Below, piece after piece: positions 6,335-14,186 of a stretch of 17,870 nucleotides of DNA (its first letter is position 1; each line of letters opens with the position of its first letter). The DNA comes from Bacteroidales bacterium (GTDB lineage: Bacteria; Bacteroidota; Bacteroidia; Bacteroidales; Muribaculaceae), in the NCBI GenBank assembly GCA_019415705.1, contig DXYS01000030.1:1-17870 (forward strand), written 5' to 3'. Below the pieces are notes generated by a model. The model ran no database searches, was not told where the DNA came from, and saw only the letters and a list, made by a program, of their open reading frames with translations. The translations under genes were made by a program, and so were the position numbers.

Positions 6335-8800
6335 ATGATTTATCCCGACAGTTTTGAATCAAAAACAGGCTTCACAAGCGTCAGAGAACGACTTGTAGAG
6401 CTTTGTATGTCACCGCTCGGTGTCGCCGAGGTCGGCGCAATGGCTTTTGCCCCCGACTATGACAGTGTCAGCCGCCGTCTCGCCGAAACACACGAGATGA
6501 CAGCGATTAAAGCAGCCGAAACAGAATTTCCGCTCGAGAGCATCCATGATATAAGTCCGCAACTCGCATCCCTCAGGATTGAAGGCACATATATAACAGC
6601 TCCCGACCTCGCACGTCTGCGCGCCACTTTGGCCACAATGGCCGCAGTGGCCACATACTTCCGCCGTCAGCGCGACGATGAGGGCCGCAGTCCCTACCCG
6701 ACTTTAGACAGTCTGGCCGAGGGGTTGCAGGCATTTCCGCAACGAGTGGCCGACATAGACCGTATAATAGACGCCCGTGCCGAAATAAAAGACAACGCCT
6801 CGCCGGCACTCGCCGACATCCGCCGCGCAATCAGCGCCACGGCCGGCACGGTCTCGTCGCTAATGCGACGTGTGCTCACCCGTGCGCTTAAAGAAGGCTA
6901 TGTCGAGCCTGACACAACACCGTCGGTGCGCGACGGGCGCCTCGTCATACCGGTATCTCCGATGTATAAGCGCAAAATCGCAGGCATCGTCCACGACGAG
7001 TCTGCCTCAGGCAAGACCGTCTATATCGAGCCGGCCGAGGTGGTCGAGGTCAACAACCGCCTGCGCGAGTTAGAGCTTGACGAGCGCCGCGAGGAGATAC
7101 GCATACTCCGCGGGCTCTCTGACCGCCTGCGCCCCGACGCCGAGGCCATGGCTGCCAGTCTGACGGTGCTTGGCCGCTTTGATTTCATCATGGCCAAGGC
7201 AGCATACGCCGTCGAAAGCCGGGCAGCAATGCCGCGCCTCGCAAAGAAACCGGCGCTTGACTGGCGTGACGCCCGTCACCCTGTGCTCGCCGAGAGCCTC
7301 GCGCGGCAGTCAAAAAAGATTGTGCCGCTCGACATCACCCTGACTCCGACCGAACGCATATTAGTCATTTCGGGACCTAACGCCGGCGGCAAATCAGTAA
7401 CGCTCAAAACAACAGGTATTATACAATATATGCTGCAGTGCGGTCTGCTACCGCCTGTCGCCGACAACTCGACGGCCGGCGTTTTCGACAGCATTTTCAT
7501 CGATATCGGCGACGACCAGTCAATCGAAGACGACCTGAGCACCTACTCGTCACATCTGCGCAACATGAAGACTTTCTTGGCGCGCAGCGAACGGCGCAGC
7601 CTCGTGCTTATCGACGAGTTCGGCGCCGGCACCGAGCCGCAGATAGGCGGCGCCATAGCACAAGCAATACTCGGCCGCCTGAACGAGTCAGGCGTGTGGG
7701 GCGTCATCACCACCCACTTCCGCAATCTCATACAGTTTGCCGAGGAGCACGACGGTCTCGTCAACGGTTCGATGCTCTATGACCGCCATCTGATGCAGCC
7801 GATGTTCAAGCTGTCTATAGGACATCCCGGCAGCTCGTTTGCCATCGAAATCGCACGCAAGACAGGGCTGCCCGAGAGCATCATAGCCGACGCCGAACAG
7901 ATAATAGGCAGCGACTACGTCAACTTCGACAAATATCTCCTCGACATCAACCGCGACAAACGCTACTGGGAGAATAAACGCCAGTCAATCAAGCAGAAAG
8001 AAAAACAGCTTGACGAACTTTTAGAGAAATATGACAGCGAGCAGCGCGACCTGCGTCAGCAGCGACGTCAAATTATCGACGACGCCCGCCGGGAGGCCGG
8101 ACAGATTATAGCCGACAGCAATGCGGCGGTCGAACGCACGATTCTCGACATACGCCGTTCGCAGGCCGACAAAGAGAAGACTCTCGAGGCGCGACGCCGT
8201 CTCGCCGCCGAGCGCGAACGCATAGAGTCAGACGACCGTCACGACGAGGCCGACCGTCGACTCGCTAAAAAGATGCCGCGTCCCAAAAAGAAAGCGCCCA
8301 AGACCGAGAACGCTCAGGCGCGCCCCGAGCTGCGCCCCATATCAATCGGAGACAATGTTCTGTTAGACGGGCAGGACACCGTCGGCACCGTCACAGCCAT
8401 CTCCGGTAAAAACGCCACTGTAATCTTCGGCAACCTGACCACGACAACGCGTCTCGACCGCCTGCGTCACACCGACCGCAAGGTAGATAGCGGCACACGG
8501 CGTGCAGCGTCGTTTGTCAGCGTGGCCACACGCGAGGACATGCGCGACCGACAGCTTAAATTCAAACCGGAGATAGACATACGCGGCATGCGTGTCGACG
8601 AGGCTCTGCAGGCCGTCACATATTTTATAGATGACGCCGTGCAGTTCAACTCTCAGCGTGTGCGCATACTCCACGGTACCGGCACCGGCGCCCTGCGCCA
8701 GTCTGTCCGCGACTATCTCAACTCCGTCAAAGCCGTTCGCGTCTATCACGACGAGGACGTCAGATTAGGCGGCGCCGGCATCACCGTCGTCGAGTTTTAA
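6335..8800 (+). CDS. mutS2: Endonuclease MutS2 (MutS-type ATPase with Smr domain)
   Basis: An 821-residue protein beginning MIYPDSFESKTGF, which resembles Bacteroidetes MutS2 N-termini. A TTG 24 codons upstream (6263) keeps the frame open but adds no family-like sequence. The MutS core and clamp-like region covers roughly 1-330. The ABC-type ATPase has Walker A GPNAGGKS (347-354) and Walker B LVLIDEFGAGTEP with Asp427-Glu428. A Lys/Arg/Glu-rich coiled coil follows (about 530-650). The C-terminal Smr domain shows DIRGMR and HGTGTGALR. Unlike MutS, it lacks the mismatch-reading N-terminal domain. Family members are reported to suppress homologous recombination or to rescue collided ribosomes, and Smr domains can cut nucleic acid. 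The gene stands alone, divergent from the HdeD-like gene and convergent with the lipoprotein gene, with which it shares a terminator. Confidence 0.95.
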   Translation: MIYPDSFESKTGFTSVRERLVELCMSPLGVAEVGAMAFAPDYDSVSRRLAETHEMTAIKAAETEFPLESIHDISPQLASLRIEGTYITAPDLARLRATLATMAAVATYFRRQRDDEGRSPYPTLDSLAEGLQAFPQRVADIDRIIDARAEIKDNASPALADIRRAISATAGTVSSLMRRVLTRALKEGYVEPDTTPSVRDGRLVIPVSPMYKRKIAGIVHDESASGKTVYIEPAEVVEVNNRLRELELDERREEIRILRGLSDRLRPDAEAMAASLTVLGRFDFIMAKAAYAVESRAAMPRLAKKPALDWRDARHPVLAESLARQSKKIVPLDITLTPTERILVISGPNAGGKSVTLKTTGIIQYMLQCGLLPPVADNSTAGVFDSIFIDIGDDQSIEDDLSTYSSHLRNMKTFLARSERRSLVLIDEFGAGTEPQIGGAIAQAILGRLNESGVWGVITTHFRNLIQFAEEHDGLVNGSMLYDRHLMQPMFKLSIGHPGSSFAIEIARKTGLPESIIADAEQIIGSDYVNFDKYLLDINRDKRYWENKRQSIKQKEKQLDELLEKYDSEQRDLRQQRRQIIDDARREAGQIIADSNAAVERTILDIRRSQADKEKTLEARRRLAAERERIESDDRHDEADRRLAKKMPRPKKKAPKTENAQARPELRPISIGDNVLLDGQDTVGTVTAISGKNATVIFGNLTTTTRLDRLRHTDRKVDSGTRRAASFVSVATREDMRDRQLKFKPEIDIRGMRVDEALQAVTYFIDDAVQFNSQRVRILHGTGTGALRQSVRDYLNSVKAVRVYHDEDVRLGGAGITVVEF

Positions 8801-8841
8801 CGGACCAATTTAAAAAGCTGTTGTTAAAAACAAATGTAGGG

Positions 8842-8936
8842 ACGTGCCATTCGGCACGTATAATGTGGCCGCCAAGGTTTTACACGCGAATCATACATAC
8901 CGTCGCTCCCTGACGGTCGCTTTGGCATATCCACAT
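8842..8936. repeat. Structured intergenic element (REP- or MITE-like)
   Basis: Two structures lie side by side in the 262-base spacer after mutS2. The first is a perfect 7-bp hairpin, ACGTGCC (8842-8848) and GGCACGT (8853-8859), with loop ATTC. The second is a nested fold: ATGTGG (8863-8868) with CCACAT (8931-8936), GCCAA (8871-8875) with TTGGC (8922-8926), and ACCGTC (8899-8904) with GACGGT (8912-8917). The GTAGGGACGTGCC and CGCTCCCTGACGGTCGC segments look like the small palindromic repeats found scattered between genes in Bacteroidetes. There is no coding frame in it and no second copy in this window. Confidence 0.5.
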
Positions 8937-9009
8937 AATTATATATGTTCTTTTTAACATTTCAACCGGCTTTTGCAATTGACCCGGGTTTGAGAAGTAT
9001 ATAAACACA

Positions 9010-9042
9010 AAAAAGTCGGTTCCCTGAGGGAATCGACTTTTT
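9010..9042. terminator. Strong bidirectional terminator between mutS2 and the lipoprotein gene
   Basis: Arms 9010-9024 and 9028-9042 form a 15-bp stem with one G-U pair and a TGA loop. The A-tract at the base of one arm pairs with the T-tract of the other, so it reads as a terminator in both directions. This fits its place between two convergent genes, 210 bases past the mutS2 stop and 20 bases past the lipoprotein stop. Confidence 0.92.
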
Positions 9043-9062
9043 AATTTCGTTTGATAACTGTA

Positions 9063-9272
9063 TTATTCAGCTACGACAGCAGCAGCTTCAGCTACAACAG
9101 TGTCAGCAGCAGCTGAGTCGCAAGCAGCAGAGTCAACTACTTCCTCAACAACTTCAACAGCGACAACAGAGTCAACAGCGGTAGAATCAGCATCGGCAGC
9201 TTTCTGGCCGTTACCGCAAGAGAAGAGTGATACGCTGAAAACAACAGCAAGTAATAAAACTAACTTTTTCAT
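9063..9272 (-). CDS. Small acidic Ala/Val/Asp-rich lipoprotein
   Basis: A 69-residue protein. MKKLVLLLAVVFSVSLFSC is a lipoprotein signal with lipobox L-F-S-C and acylated Cys19. After Lys24 the remaining 45 residues consist only of Ala, Val, Asp, Glu, Ser, Thr and one Cys (Cys52), with no basic or aromatic residue. This makes the mature part strongly acidic and probably unstructured or simply helical. Small lipoproteins of this kind are common in Bacteroidales and have no assigned function; anchoring in the inner leaflet of the outer membrane is the default inference. A good promoter lies about 50 bases upstream, and a strong terminator follows the stop, so it is a single-gene unit. The lone second cysteine could support a disulfide-linked dimer. 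Confidence 0.8.
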   Translation of the reverse strand: MKKLVLLLAVVFSVSLFSCGNGQKAADADSTAVDSVVAVEVVEEVVDSAACDSAAADTVVAEAAAVVAE

Positions 9273-9324
9273 TTTCTTTTGGATTAAAATAATAAAACAA
9301 TATTTTTATGCTTCAAAAACGCCA

Positions 9325-9354
9325 CAAAGTTATAGCTTTTTTCTTAACCGCAAA
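9325..9354 (-). promoter_or_regulatory. Promoter of the small lipoprotein gene
   Basis: On the minus strand TTTG (9354-9351), 18 bases, then TAACTTTG (9332-9325) matches the Bacteroidetes sigma-ABfr consensus TTTG-N(about 19)-TAnnTTTG. Transcription would start near 9319, giving a leader of about 47 bases to the ATG at 9272. Confidence 0.65.
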
Positions 9355-9434
9355 ACTTTTTATTTGCTTTTTTTCGTCCTTAGTAGCTTTTTTTATGCAA
9401 TTAACTATTTCAGAAACTAATTTTTAACAGAATA

Positions 9435-11150
9435 TCAAGATTTTACGCTATGGGCACGGTTAATCTCCGCAACTATATTATTTGCCATTACAACGGCCTT
9501 TGTAATGTGGTCGCATATATGGTCTGCTCCGACCAGACGGTCTACGCCGGCATGCTCGAGCACCTCACGTACATTGGGCTTGACACCCGAGAGCACGATG
9601 TGTATACCCTCGCTCTGCGACGAATGTATAAGTATCTCGAGGTTATGTAAACCCGTGGCATCGATAAAAGACACCTTACGCATGCGGATAATACGCACAA
9701 GCGGCTTGTCGCCGAGGGTCGAACGCATCATCTCGTCAAATTTAGTTGCGACACCGAAGAAGAACGGACCGTCAATTTCATAGACGCTGACGCCTTTGGC
9801 CACATCAAGCACCTCATGGCTGCTGAGGTCTGTTCCCTCGGCCACATCAAGCTGCTCTGAGTAAACCTTGATTTCGGTATTCTCGGTGACACGGCGCAGG
9901 AAGAGGACTATGGCGAGCAGCAGACCAATCTCAATGGCGATTGTAAGGTCGAAGATGACAGTGAGCAGGAATGTCACTATAAGCACCGATACATCGCTCT
10001 TGGGCGCACGGAATATACCGACTATCGTACGCCATCCGCTCATGTTGTAGGCCACAACCATAAGGACAGCCGCAAGACATGCCATAGGCACATAATTAAT
10101 AAGCGGCATCAGAAATAGGAATATCAGCAGCAGCACAAAGGCATGAACAATGCCTGCGACGGGTGTGCGTCCGCCGTTGGTTATATTGGTCATGGTGCGG
10201 GCGATGGCGCCGGTGACAGGTATGCCGCCGAAGAACGGCACAGTGATATTGGCTATGCCCTGACCGATGAGCTCGGTGTTACTGTTGGTGCGCGAGCCTG
10301 TCACACCGTCGGCCACAGTGGCCGAAAGCAGCGACTCAATCGCTCCCAGCACGGCGATGGTGAAGGCCGACGGCAGCAGCATGTTGATGGTAGCCATGCT
10401 TAGCTCAAAACCGTGAGGGGCCGGAATATCGGTCGCCATAGAGCCAAAACGGTCACCGATGGTCTCGACATAGAATCCGTCGCAATACTGCGAGGCAAGC
10501 CATGTGGCGGCTGTGACAAAGATAATGGCAATGAGCGCTCCGGGCAGCTTCTTTGAGATTTTCGGTGCTAATATAATAATGAGTAGCGAGACTACGCCGG
10601 TGATAACAGCCGGGAGCGTCACTGCGTCAAAATTGCGGAAATACAAGCCCCATTTGGGTATGAACTGACCGGGGATGTCGGTCAGACCGAGACCGAAGAA
10701 GTCGTTGATCTGCGTCGAGAAAATGGTCAGGGCGATACCTGCCGTGAATCCCACGACAATGGGATAAGGTATAAACTTAATGACGGTGCCGAGATGAAAG
10801 AGACCCATCAGCACCAATATCACGCCGGCCATGAAGGTCGCGATAGCAAGTCCGTGGAGACCAAACTGGGCTATGATATTGTATACAATAACGATAAATG
10901 CGCCTGTCGGTCCGCCAATCTGAACAGAGTTTCCGCCAAAAAACGACACAAGGAAACCGCCGATAATGGCTGTGATAAGACCGATTGTGGGACTGACGCC
11001 CGACGCGATACCAAAGGCGATGGCCAGCGGGAGGGCCACGATGCCGACAACCATTCCGGCTATGATGTCTTCTTTGAGGCGCGACATGCTGTAATGACGC
11101 AATGCCCCGAACAATTTAGGCCGGAAGTCAATAGTTCCCGAAAGATTCAT
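9435..11150 (-). CDS. SulP-family anion transporter with C-terminal STAS domain
   Basis: A 571-residue inner-membrane transporter when started at MNLSGTIDFRPK (ATG at 11150). A longer frame begins at 11204, but that codon lies inside the -7 promoter box and its 18 extra residues are unlike the family. About 12-14 hydrophobic segments cover residues 25-420. Family landmarks include the first-helix sequence GIVALPLAIAFGIASG (36-51) and QIGGPTGAFIVIV (77-89). The cytoplasmic STAS domain covers about 440-550, with FIDATGLHNLE (495-505) at the position of the phosphorylatable serine loop in anti-sigma antagonists; here Thr replaces Ser. SulP proteins carry sulfate, bicarbonate, dicarboxylates or other anions, often with Na+ or H+. 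The substrate cannot be assigned here: there are no sulfate-assimilation or carbonic-anhydrase genes nearby. Confidence 0.92.
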   Translation of the reverse strand: MNLSGTIDFRPKLFGALRHYSMSRLKEDIIAGMVVGIVALPLAIAFGIASGVSPTIGLITAIIGGFLVSFFGGNSVQIGGPTGAFIVIVYNIIAQFGLHGLAIATFMAGVILVLMGLFHLGTVIKFIPYPIVVGFTAGIALTIFSTQINDFFGLGLTDIPGQFIPKWGLYFRNFDAVTLPAVITGVVSLLIIILAPKISKKLPGALIAIIFVTAATWLASQYCDGFYVETIGDRFGSMATDIPAPHGFELSMATINMLLPSAFTIAVLGAIESLLSATVADGVTGSRTNSNTELIGQGIANITVPFFGGIPVTGAIARTMTNITNGGRTPVAGIVHAFVLLLIFLFLMPLINYVPMACLAAVLMVVAYNMSGWRTIVGIFRAPKSDVSVLIVTFLLTVIFDLTIAIEIGLLLAIVLFLRRVTENTEIKVYSEQLDVAEGTDLSSHEVLDVAKGVSVYEIDGPFFFGVATKFDEMMRSTLGDKPLVRIIRMRKVSFIDATGLHNLEILIHSSQSEGIHIVLSGVKPNVREVLEHAGVDRLVGADHICDHITKAVVMANNIVAEINRAHSVKS

Positions 11151-11201
11151 AAAATGAAAAAATTGTACCTTAAAAAATAAATATTGAAACCTTAGAGGCC
11201 G

Positions 11202-11233
11202 CAAAGGTACAATTTTTTCTTAAAATTTGCAAA
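11202..11233 (-). promoter_or_regulatory. Promoter of the SulP transporter gene
   Basis: On the minus strand TTTG (11233-11230), exactly 20 bases, then TACCTTTG (11209-11202) fits both elements of the Bacteroidetes consensus with ideal spacing. Transcription would start near 11196, leaving a leader of about 45 bases before the ATG at 11150. Confidence 0.8.
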
Positions 11234-11260
11234 CCGTCCACAGACAGACCGCCGCACAAG

Positions 11261-11647
11261 TCAGAAGAGCGGGAATGATGATGTCGTAGTAACGTATTTG
11301 CGTCGGAAATCGTAGTTTGTCATACAAAGCATCATTATGCCCTGAATAAACGTGATAATTTCCCATAGACCGCATGTAATTATCGACAGACCGATTGTGA
11401 TAAGTCCGGCTCCGGGTTTTCCGAGATAAAAATACTGAATACCGAACGCGCCAAGAAATATGGCCAGCAAAGCTGCCACTCCGCGACTTTTGCCTTCGGG
11501 ACCACAATCAAACAAATTATTGCTGTCAGTCCCGTAAATCGGTGGAGGAGTCTGCTGATATTGGTCATCTGTAAATCTGTGACCGCAATTAGAGCAGAAC
11601 TGGGCGCTATCCTCATTATAATGATTGCATGCCGGACACTGTTTCAT
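11261..11647 (-). CDS. Zinc-ribbon and TM2-domain membrane protein
   Basis: A 128-residue protein starting MKQCPACNHYN; an ATG three codons upstream at 11656 is possible but places an odd MMI before the ribbon. Cys4, Cys7, Cys18 and Cys21 form a CxxC-x10-CxxC zinc ribbon. A Pro-rich linker follows, then two hydrophobic helices (about 55-75 and 80-105) joined by the short YFYLGKPGAG turn typical of TM2 domains. Such ribbon-TM2 proteins are widespread in bacteria with no established function. The gene is the last of the minus-strand run after yjbQ (47-base gap) and ends just before the SulP promoter, whose -33 element lies within 31 bases of its stop. I see no separate promoter, so it may be transcribed with yjbQ. 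Confidence 0.82.
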   Translation of the reverse strand: MKQCPACNHYNEDSAQFCSNCGHRFTDDQYQQTPPPIYGTDSNNLFDCGPEGKSRGVAALLAIFLGAFGIQYFYLGKPGAGLITIGLSIITCGLWEIITFIQGIMMLCMTNYDFRRKYVTTTSSFPLF

Positions 11648-11694
11648 AATCATCATATTTTAAGATATATTTTAAAACTACAACTTAAAGGGTA

Positions 11695-12111
11695 TTATTG
11701 TTCACCGATGACTGTGGCGACGATGCGGCGCGGACCACCATAGTCGCGGAATTCACACAGGTAGATGCCCTGCCATGTGCCGAGGTTGAGACGTCCGTCT
11801 GTAACGGGCAACGTCAGCGACGGTCCGACAATGACACTCTTGGCGTGCGAGGGCATGTCGTCGGAGCCCTCATCGGTGTGGAGATAATACGGCGCGTTCT
11901 CAGGCACTAGACGGTCGAATATCGCGGCAAGGTCACGCCGCACATCCGGGTCGGCATTCTCATTGACGGCCAAAGCCGCCGACGTATGCTTAATCATCAG
12001 GTTGACGATGCCGACCCGTGGCAACGGCCCAAGCTGCGCGACGATTTCTCCTGTTATGAGATGAAAACCGCGCGGCATGGGCCGCAAAGTAAACGTATGC
12101 TGTGTAATCAT
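11695..12111 (-). CDS. yjbQ: YjbQ/UPF0047 family protein (secondary thiamine-phosphate synthase type)
   Basis: A 138-residue cytoplasmic protein matching the UPF0047 family over its full length: KHTSAAL (41-47), HTDEGSDDMPSH (78-89) and the signature LGTWQGIYLCEF (110-121). The histidines in these motifs are the family's presumed metal- or substrate-binding positions. The E. coli homologue YjbQ has weak thiamine-phosphate synthase activity when overexpressed, and the physiological role is unsettled, so the enzyme name should be held loosely. The gene lies 38 bases after hutU on the same strand. The spacer carries a weak AT-rich hairpin, GTTATT (12127-12132) and AATAAC (12140-12145). Co-transcription with the histidine genes is likely from spacing, but no functional link is evident. 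Confidence 0.88.
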   Translation of the reverse strand: MITQHTFTLRPMPRGFHLITGEIVAQLGPLPRVGIVNLMIKHTSAALAVNENADPDVRRDLAAIFDRLVPENAPYYLHTDEGSDDMPSHAKSVIVGPSLTLPVTDGRLNLGTWQGIYLCEFRDYGGPRRIVATVIGEQ

Positions 12112-12149
12112 CGCTGCAGAAGATATGTTATTTTGACCTAATAACGATA

Positions 12150-14171
12150 TTAGTTGTTGTCGCTCAGCGATTTTTCGATAAGATCTGCATCAGCAAAATT
12201 AGGCAGCGTCACACGCAGCAGGGGCTGGCGCTCCATCTCGCGGCGTATGGCCGAGACTGCGCCCTCGTTACGTGCCCAACTGCGGCGCGCAATGCCGTTG
12301 TTGACGTCCCAGAGCAACATCTCACGGATATGACGGGCAGAGTCGTCGCTGCCGTCGATAACCATGCCGAAGCCGCCATTGATGACCTCACCCCAGCCTA
12401 CTCCGCCGCCGTTGTGGAGCGACACCCATGTCGCACCGCGGAAAGCGTCGCCGATGACATTATGTACGGCCATATCGGCGGTAAACTGCGAGCCGTCGTA
12501 GATATTTGACGTCTCGCGATAGGGCGAGTCGGTGCCGCTGACGTCGTGGTGGTCGCGACCGAGCACGACAGGCGCAGAAATCTCGCCGCGACGTATGGCG
12601 TCGTTGAAAGCGAGAGCGATTTTGGTGCGACCCTCGCAATCGGCATAGAGAATACGAGCCTGTGAGCCTACAACGAGACGGTTGCGGCCTGCCTCGCGAA
12701 TCCAGTGGATATTATCGCGAAGCTGACCCTTTATCTCGTCGGGAGCCGTGGCGTAAATTTCCTCAAGCACCTCGGCAGCGATACGGTCGGTGGTCTCGAG
12801 GTCACGCGCGTCACCCGATGTGCAGACCCAGCGGAACGGACCGAAACCGTAGTCGAAGAAGGCCGGACCCATGATGTCCTGCACGTATGAGGGATAGCGG
12901 AACGTGCCGTCGGCTTTGAGGATGTCGGCACCCGCACGCGAAGACTCAAGCAGGAAGGCGTTGCCGTAGTCAAAGAAGTACATGCCCCGCTCGGTCAGAC
13001 GATTGATGGCGGCGACCTGACGGCGCAGTGACTCCTCGACGCGTTTCTTAAACTCCTCGGGGTTATCGGCCATCATAGCCTTAGCCTCGTCAAAGCTCAG
13101 TCCGACAGGATAATAACCGCCGGCCCACGGGTTGTGAAGCGATGTCTGGTCTGAGCCGAGGTCGACAGTCACGCCGTCGTCGGCCAGTCGCTCCCAGAGG
13201 TCTACGACATTGCCGAGATAGGCCAATGAGACTGCCTCACGGGATTCACGCGCACGGCGTGCACGCTCCATCAGTTCGTCTAAAGAGGTGTAGACCTCGT
13301 CAACCCAGCCCTGCGAATGACGCGTCTCGACCGCCTTTGGGTTTACTTCGGCGATGATGCTGACCACGCCGGCTATGTTGCCGGCCTTAGGTTGAGCGCC
13401 CGACATGCCGCCGAGGCCGGCCGACACAAAGAGCATGCCGCCGAGGTCTGTGCGGCCCTGAGCGAGACGACGGCGTCCGGCATTTAAGACTGTGATTGTG
13501 GTGCCGTGAACGATGCCTTGCGGGCCGATATACATATATGAGCCGGCAGTCATCTGGCCGTACTGCGAGACACCGAGGGCATTGAAACGCTCCCAGTCGT
13601 CGGGTTTGGAGTGGTTGGGGATGACCATGCCGTTGGTGACGATGACACGAGGCGCGTCGGGATGCGACGGGAAGAGACCGAGAGGATGGCCGGAGTACAT
13701 CACAAGTGTCTGATTTTCAGTCATCTCCGAGAGATAATGCATGGTCAGCAGATACTGTGCCCAGTTCTGGAAGACAGCGCCGTTGCCGCCATAGGTAATC
13801 AGCTCGTGGGGATGCTGTGCGACACGCGGGTCGAGATTGTTCTGTATCATCATCATTATGGCCGCAGCCTGTCGGCAGCGTGCGGGATAGGCGTCAATCG
13901 GGCGCGCATACATGTCATAGACGGGGCGGAAACGATACATATATATACGTCCGTAGCGGCGAAGTTCGTCGGCAAACTCCGGCGCAAGCTCGGCATGGAA
14001 CTTGGCCGGGAAATAACGCAGAGCGTTTGCGAGAGCGAGACGCTCCTCGGCGGGAGTCAGAATATGTTTGCGGCGCGGCGCATGATTGACGGTGGTGTCA
14101 TACGGGCGCTTTTCGGGCAGTACGTCGGGGATGCCGGCTGAAACGGCCTGTTTAAACTCGAGGTCAGTCAT
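12150..14171 (-). CDS. hutU: Urocanate hydratase
   Basis: A 673-residue cytoplasmic enzyme that adds water to urocanate to give 4-imidazolone-5-propionate, the second step of histidine breakdown, using tightly bound NAD+ as an electrophile. Conserved landmarks are YGGNGAVFQNW (127-137), QYGQMTAGSYMYIG (203-216), the dinucleotide-binding AGLGGMSGAQPKA (251-263), DQTSLHNP (341-348) and FRWVCTSGD (446-454) with Cys450. The protein is about 115 residues longer than the roughly 555-residue proteobacterial and Bacillus enzymes and close to the animal UROC1 length, which is the usual Bacteroidetes form. It follows ftcD by 15 bases on the same strand, so the two are almost certainly one transcript. 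hutI and hutH, for the neighbouring steps, are absent from the window. Confidence 0.97.
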   Translation of the reverse strand: MTDLEFKQAVSAGIPDVLPEKRPYDTTVNHAPRRKHILTPAEERLALANALRYFPAKFHAELAPEFADELRRYGRIYMYRFRPVYDMYARPIDAYPARCRQAAAIMMMIQNNLDPRVAQHPHELITYGGNGAVFQNWAQYLLTMHYLSEMTENQTLVMYSGHPLGLFPSHPDAPRVIVTNGMVIPNHSKPDDWERFNALGVSQYGQMTAGSYMYIGPQGIVHGTTITVLNAGRRRLAQGRTDLGGMLFVSAGLGGMSGAQPKAGNIAGVVSIIAEVNPKAVETRHSQGWVDEVYTSLDELMERARRARESREAVSLAYLGNVVDLWERLADDGVTVDLGSDQTSLHNPWAGGYYPVGLSFDEAKAMMADNPEEFKKRVEESLRRQVAAINRLTERGMYFFDYGNAFLLESSRAGADILKADGTFRYPSYVQDIMGPAFFDYGFGPFRWVCTSGDARDLETTDRIAAEVLEEIYATAPDEIKGQLRDNIHWIREAGRNRLVVGSQARILYADCEGRTKIALAFNDAIRRGEISAPVVLGRDHHDVSGTDSPYRETSNIYDGSQFTADMAVHNVIGDAFRGATWVSLHNGGGVGWGEVINGGFGMVIDGSDDSARHIREMLLWDVNNGIARRSWARNEGAVSAIRREMERQPLLRVTLPNFADADLIEKSLSDNN

Positions 14172-14186
14172 TATTTATATGATGTT

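Noticed and set aside
8801..9062. Possible insertion sequence remnant, suggested by the palindromes after mutS2
   Set aside because: No transposase frame, target-site duplication or flanking terminal repeats are visible; only the small structured element and the terminator can be supported.
9355..9434. A/T-rich stretch after the SulP stop with repeated AAAAAAAGC on the minus strand, as a possible terminator
   Set aside because: The two copies are direct, not inverted, so no stem forms. I find no convincing hairpin for SulP termination here.
11220..11507. A 95-codon minus-strand frame overlapping the TM2 gene
   Set aside because: It overlaps the zinc-ribbon/TM2 gene in another frame and shows neither hydrophobic helices nor a cysteine motif.
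13611..14141. A 176-codon plus-strand frame within hutU
   Set aside because: hutU is conserved over this stretch in the other strand, and the antisense translation has no family features.
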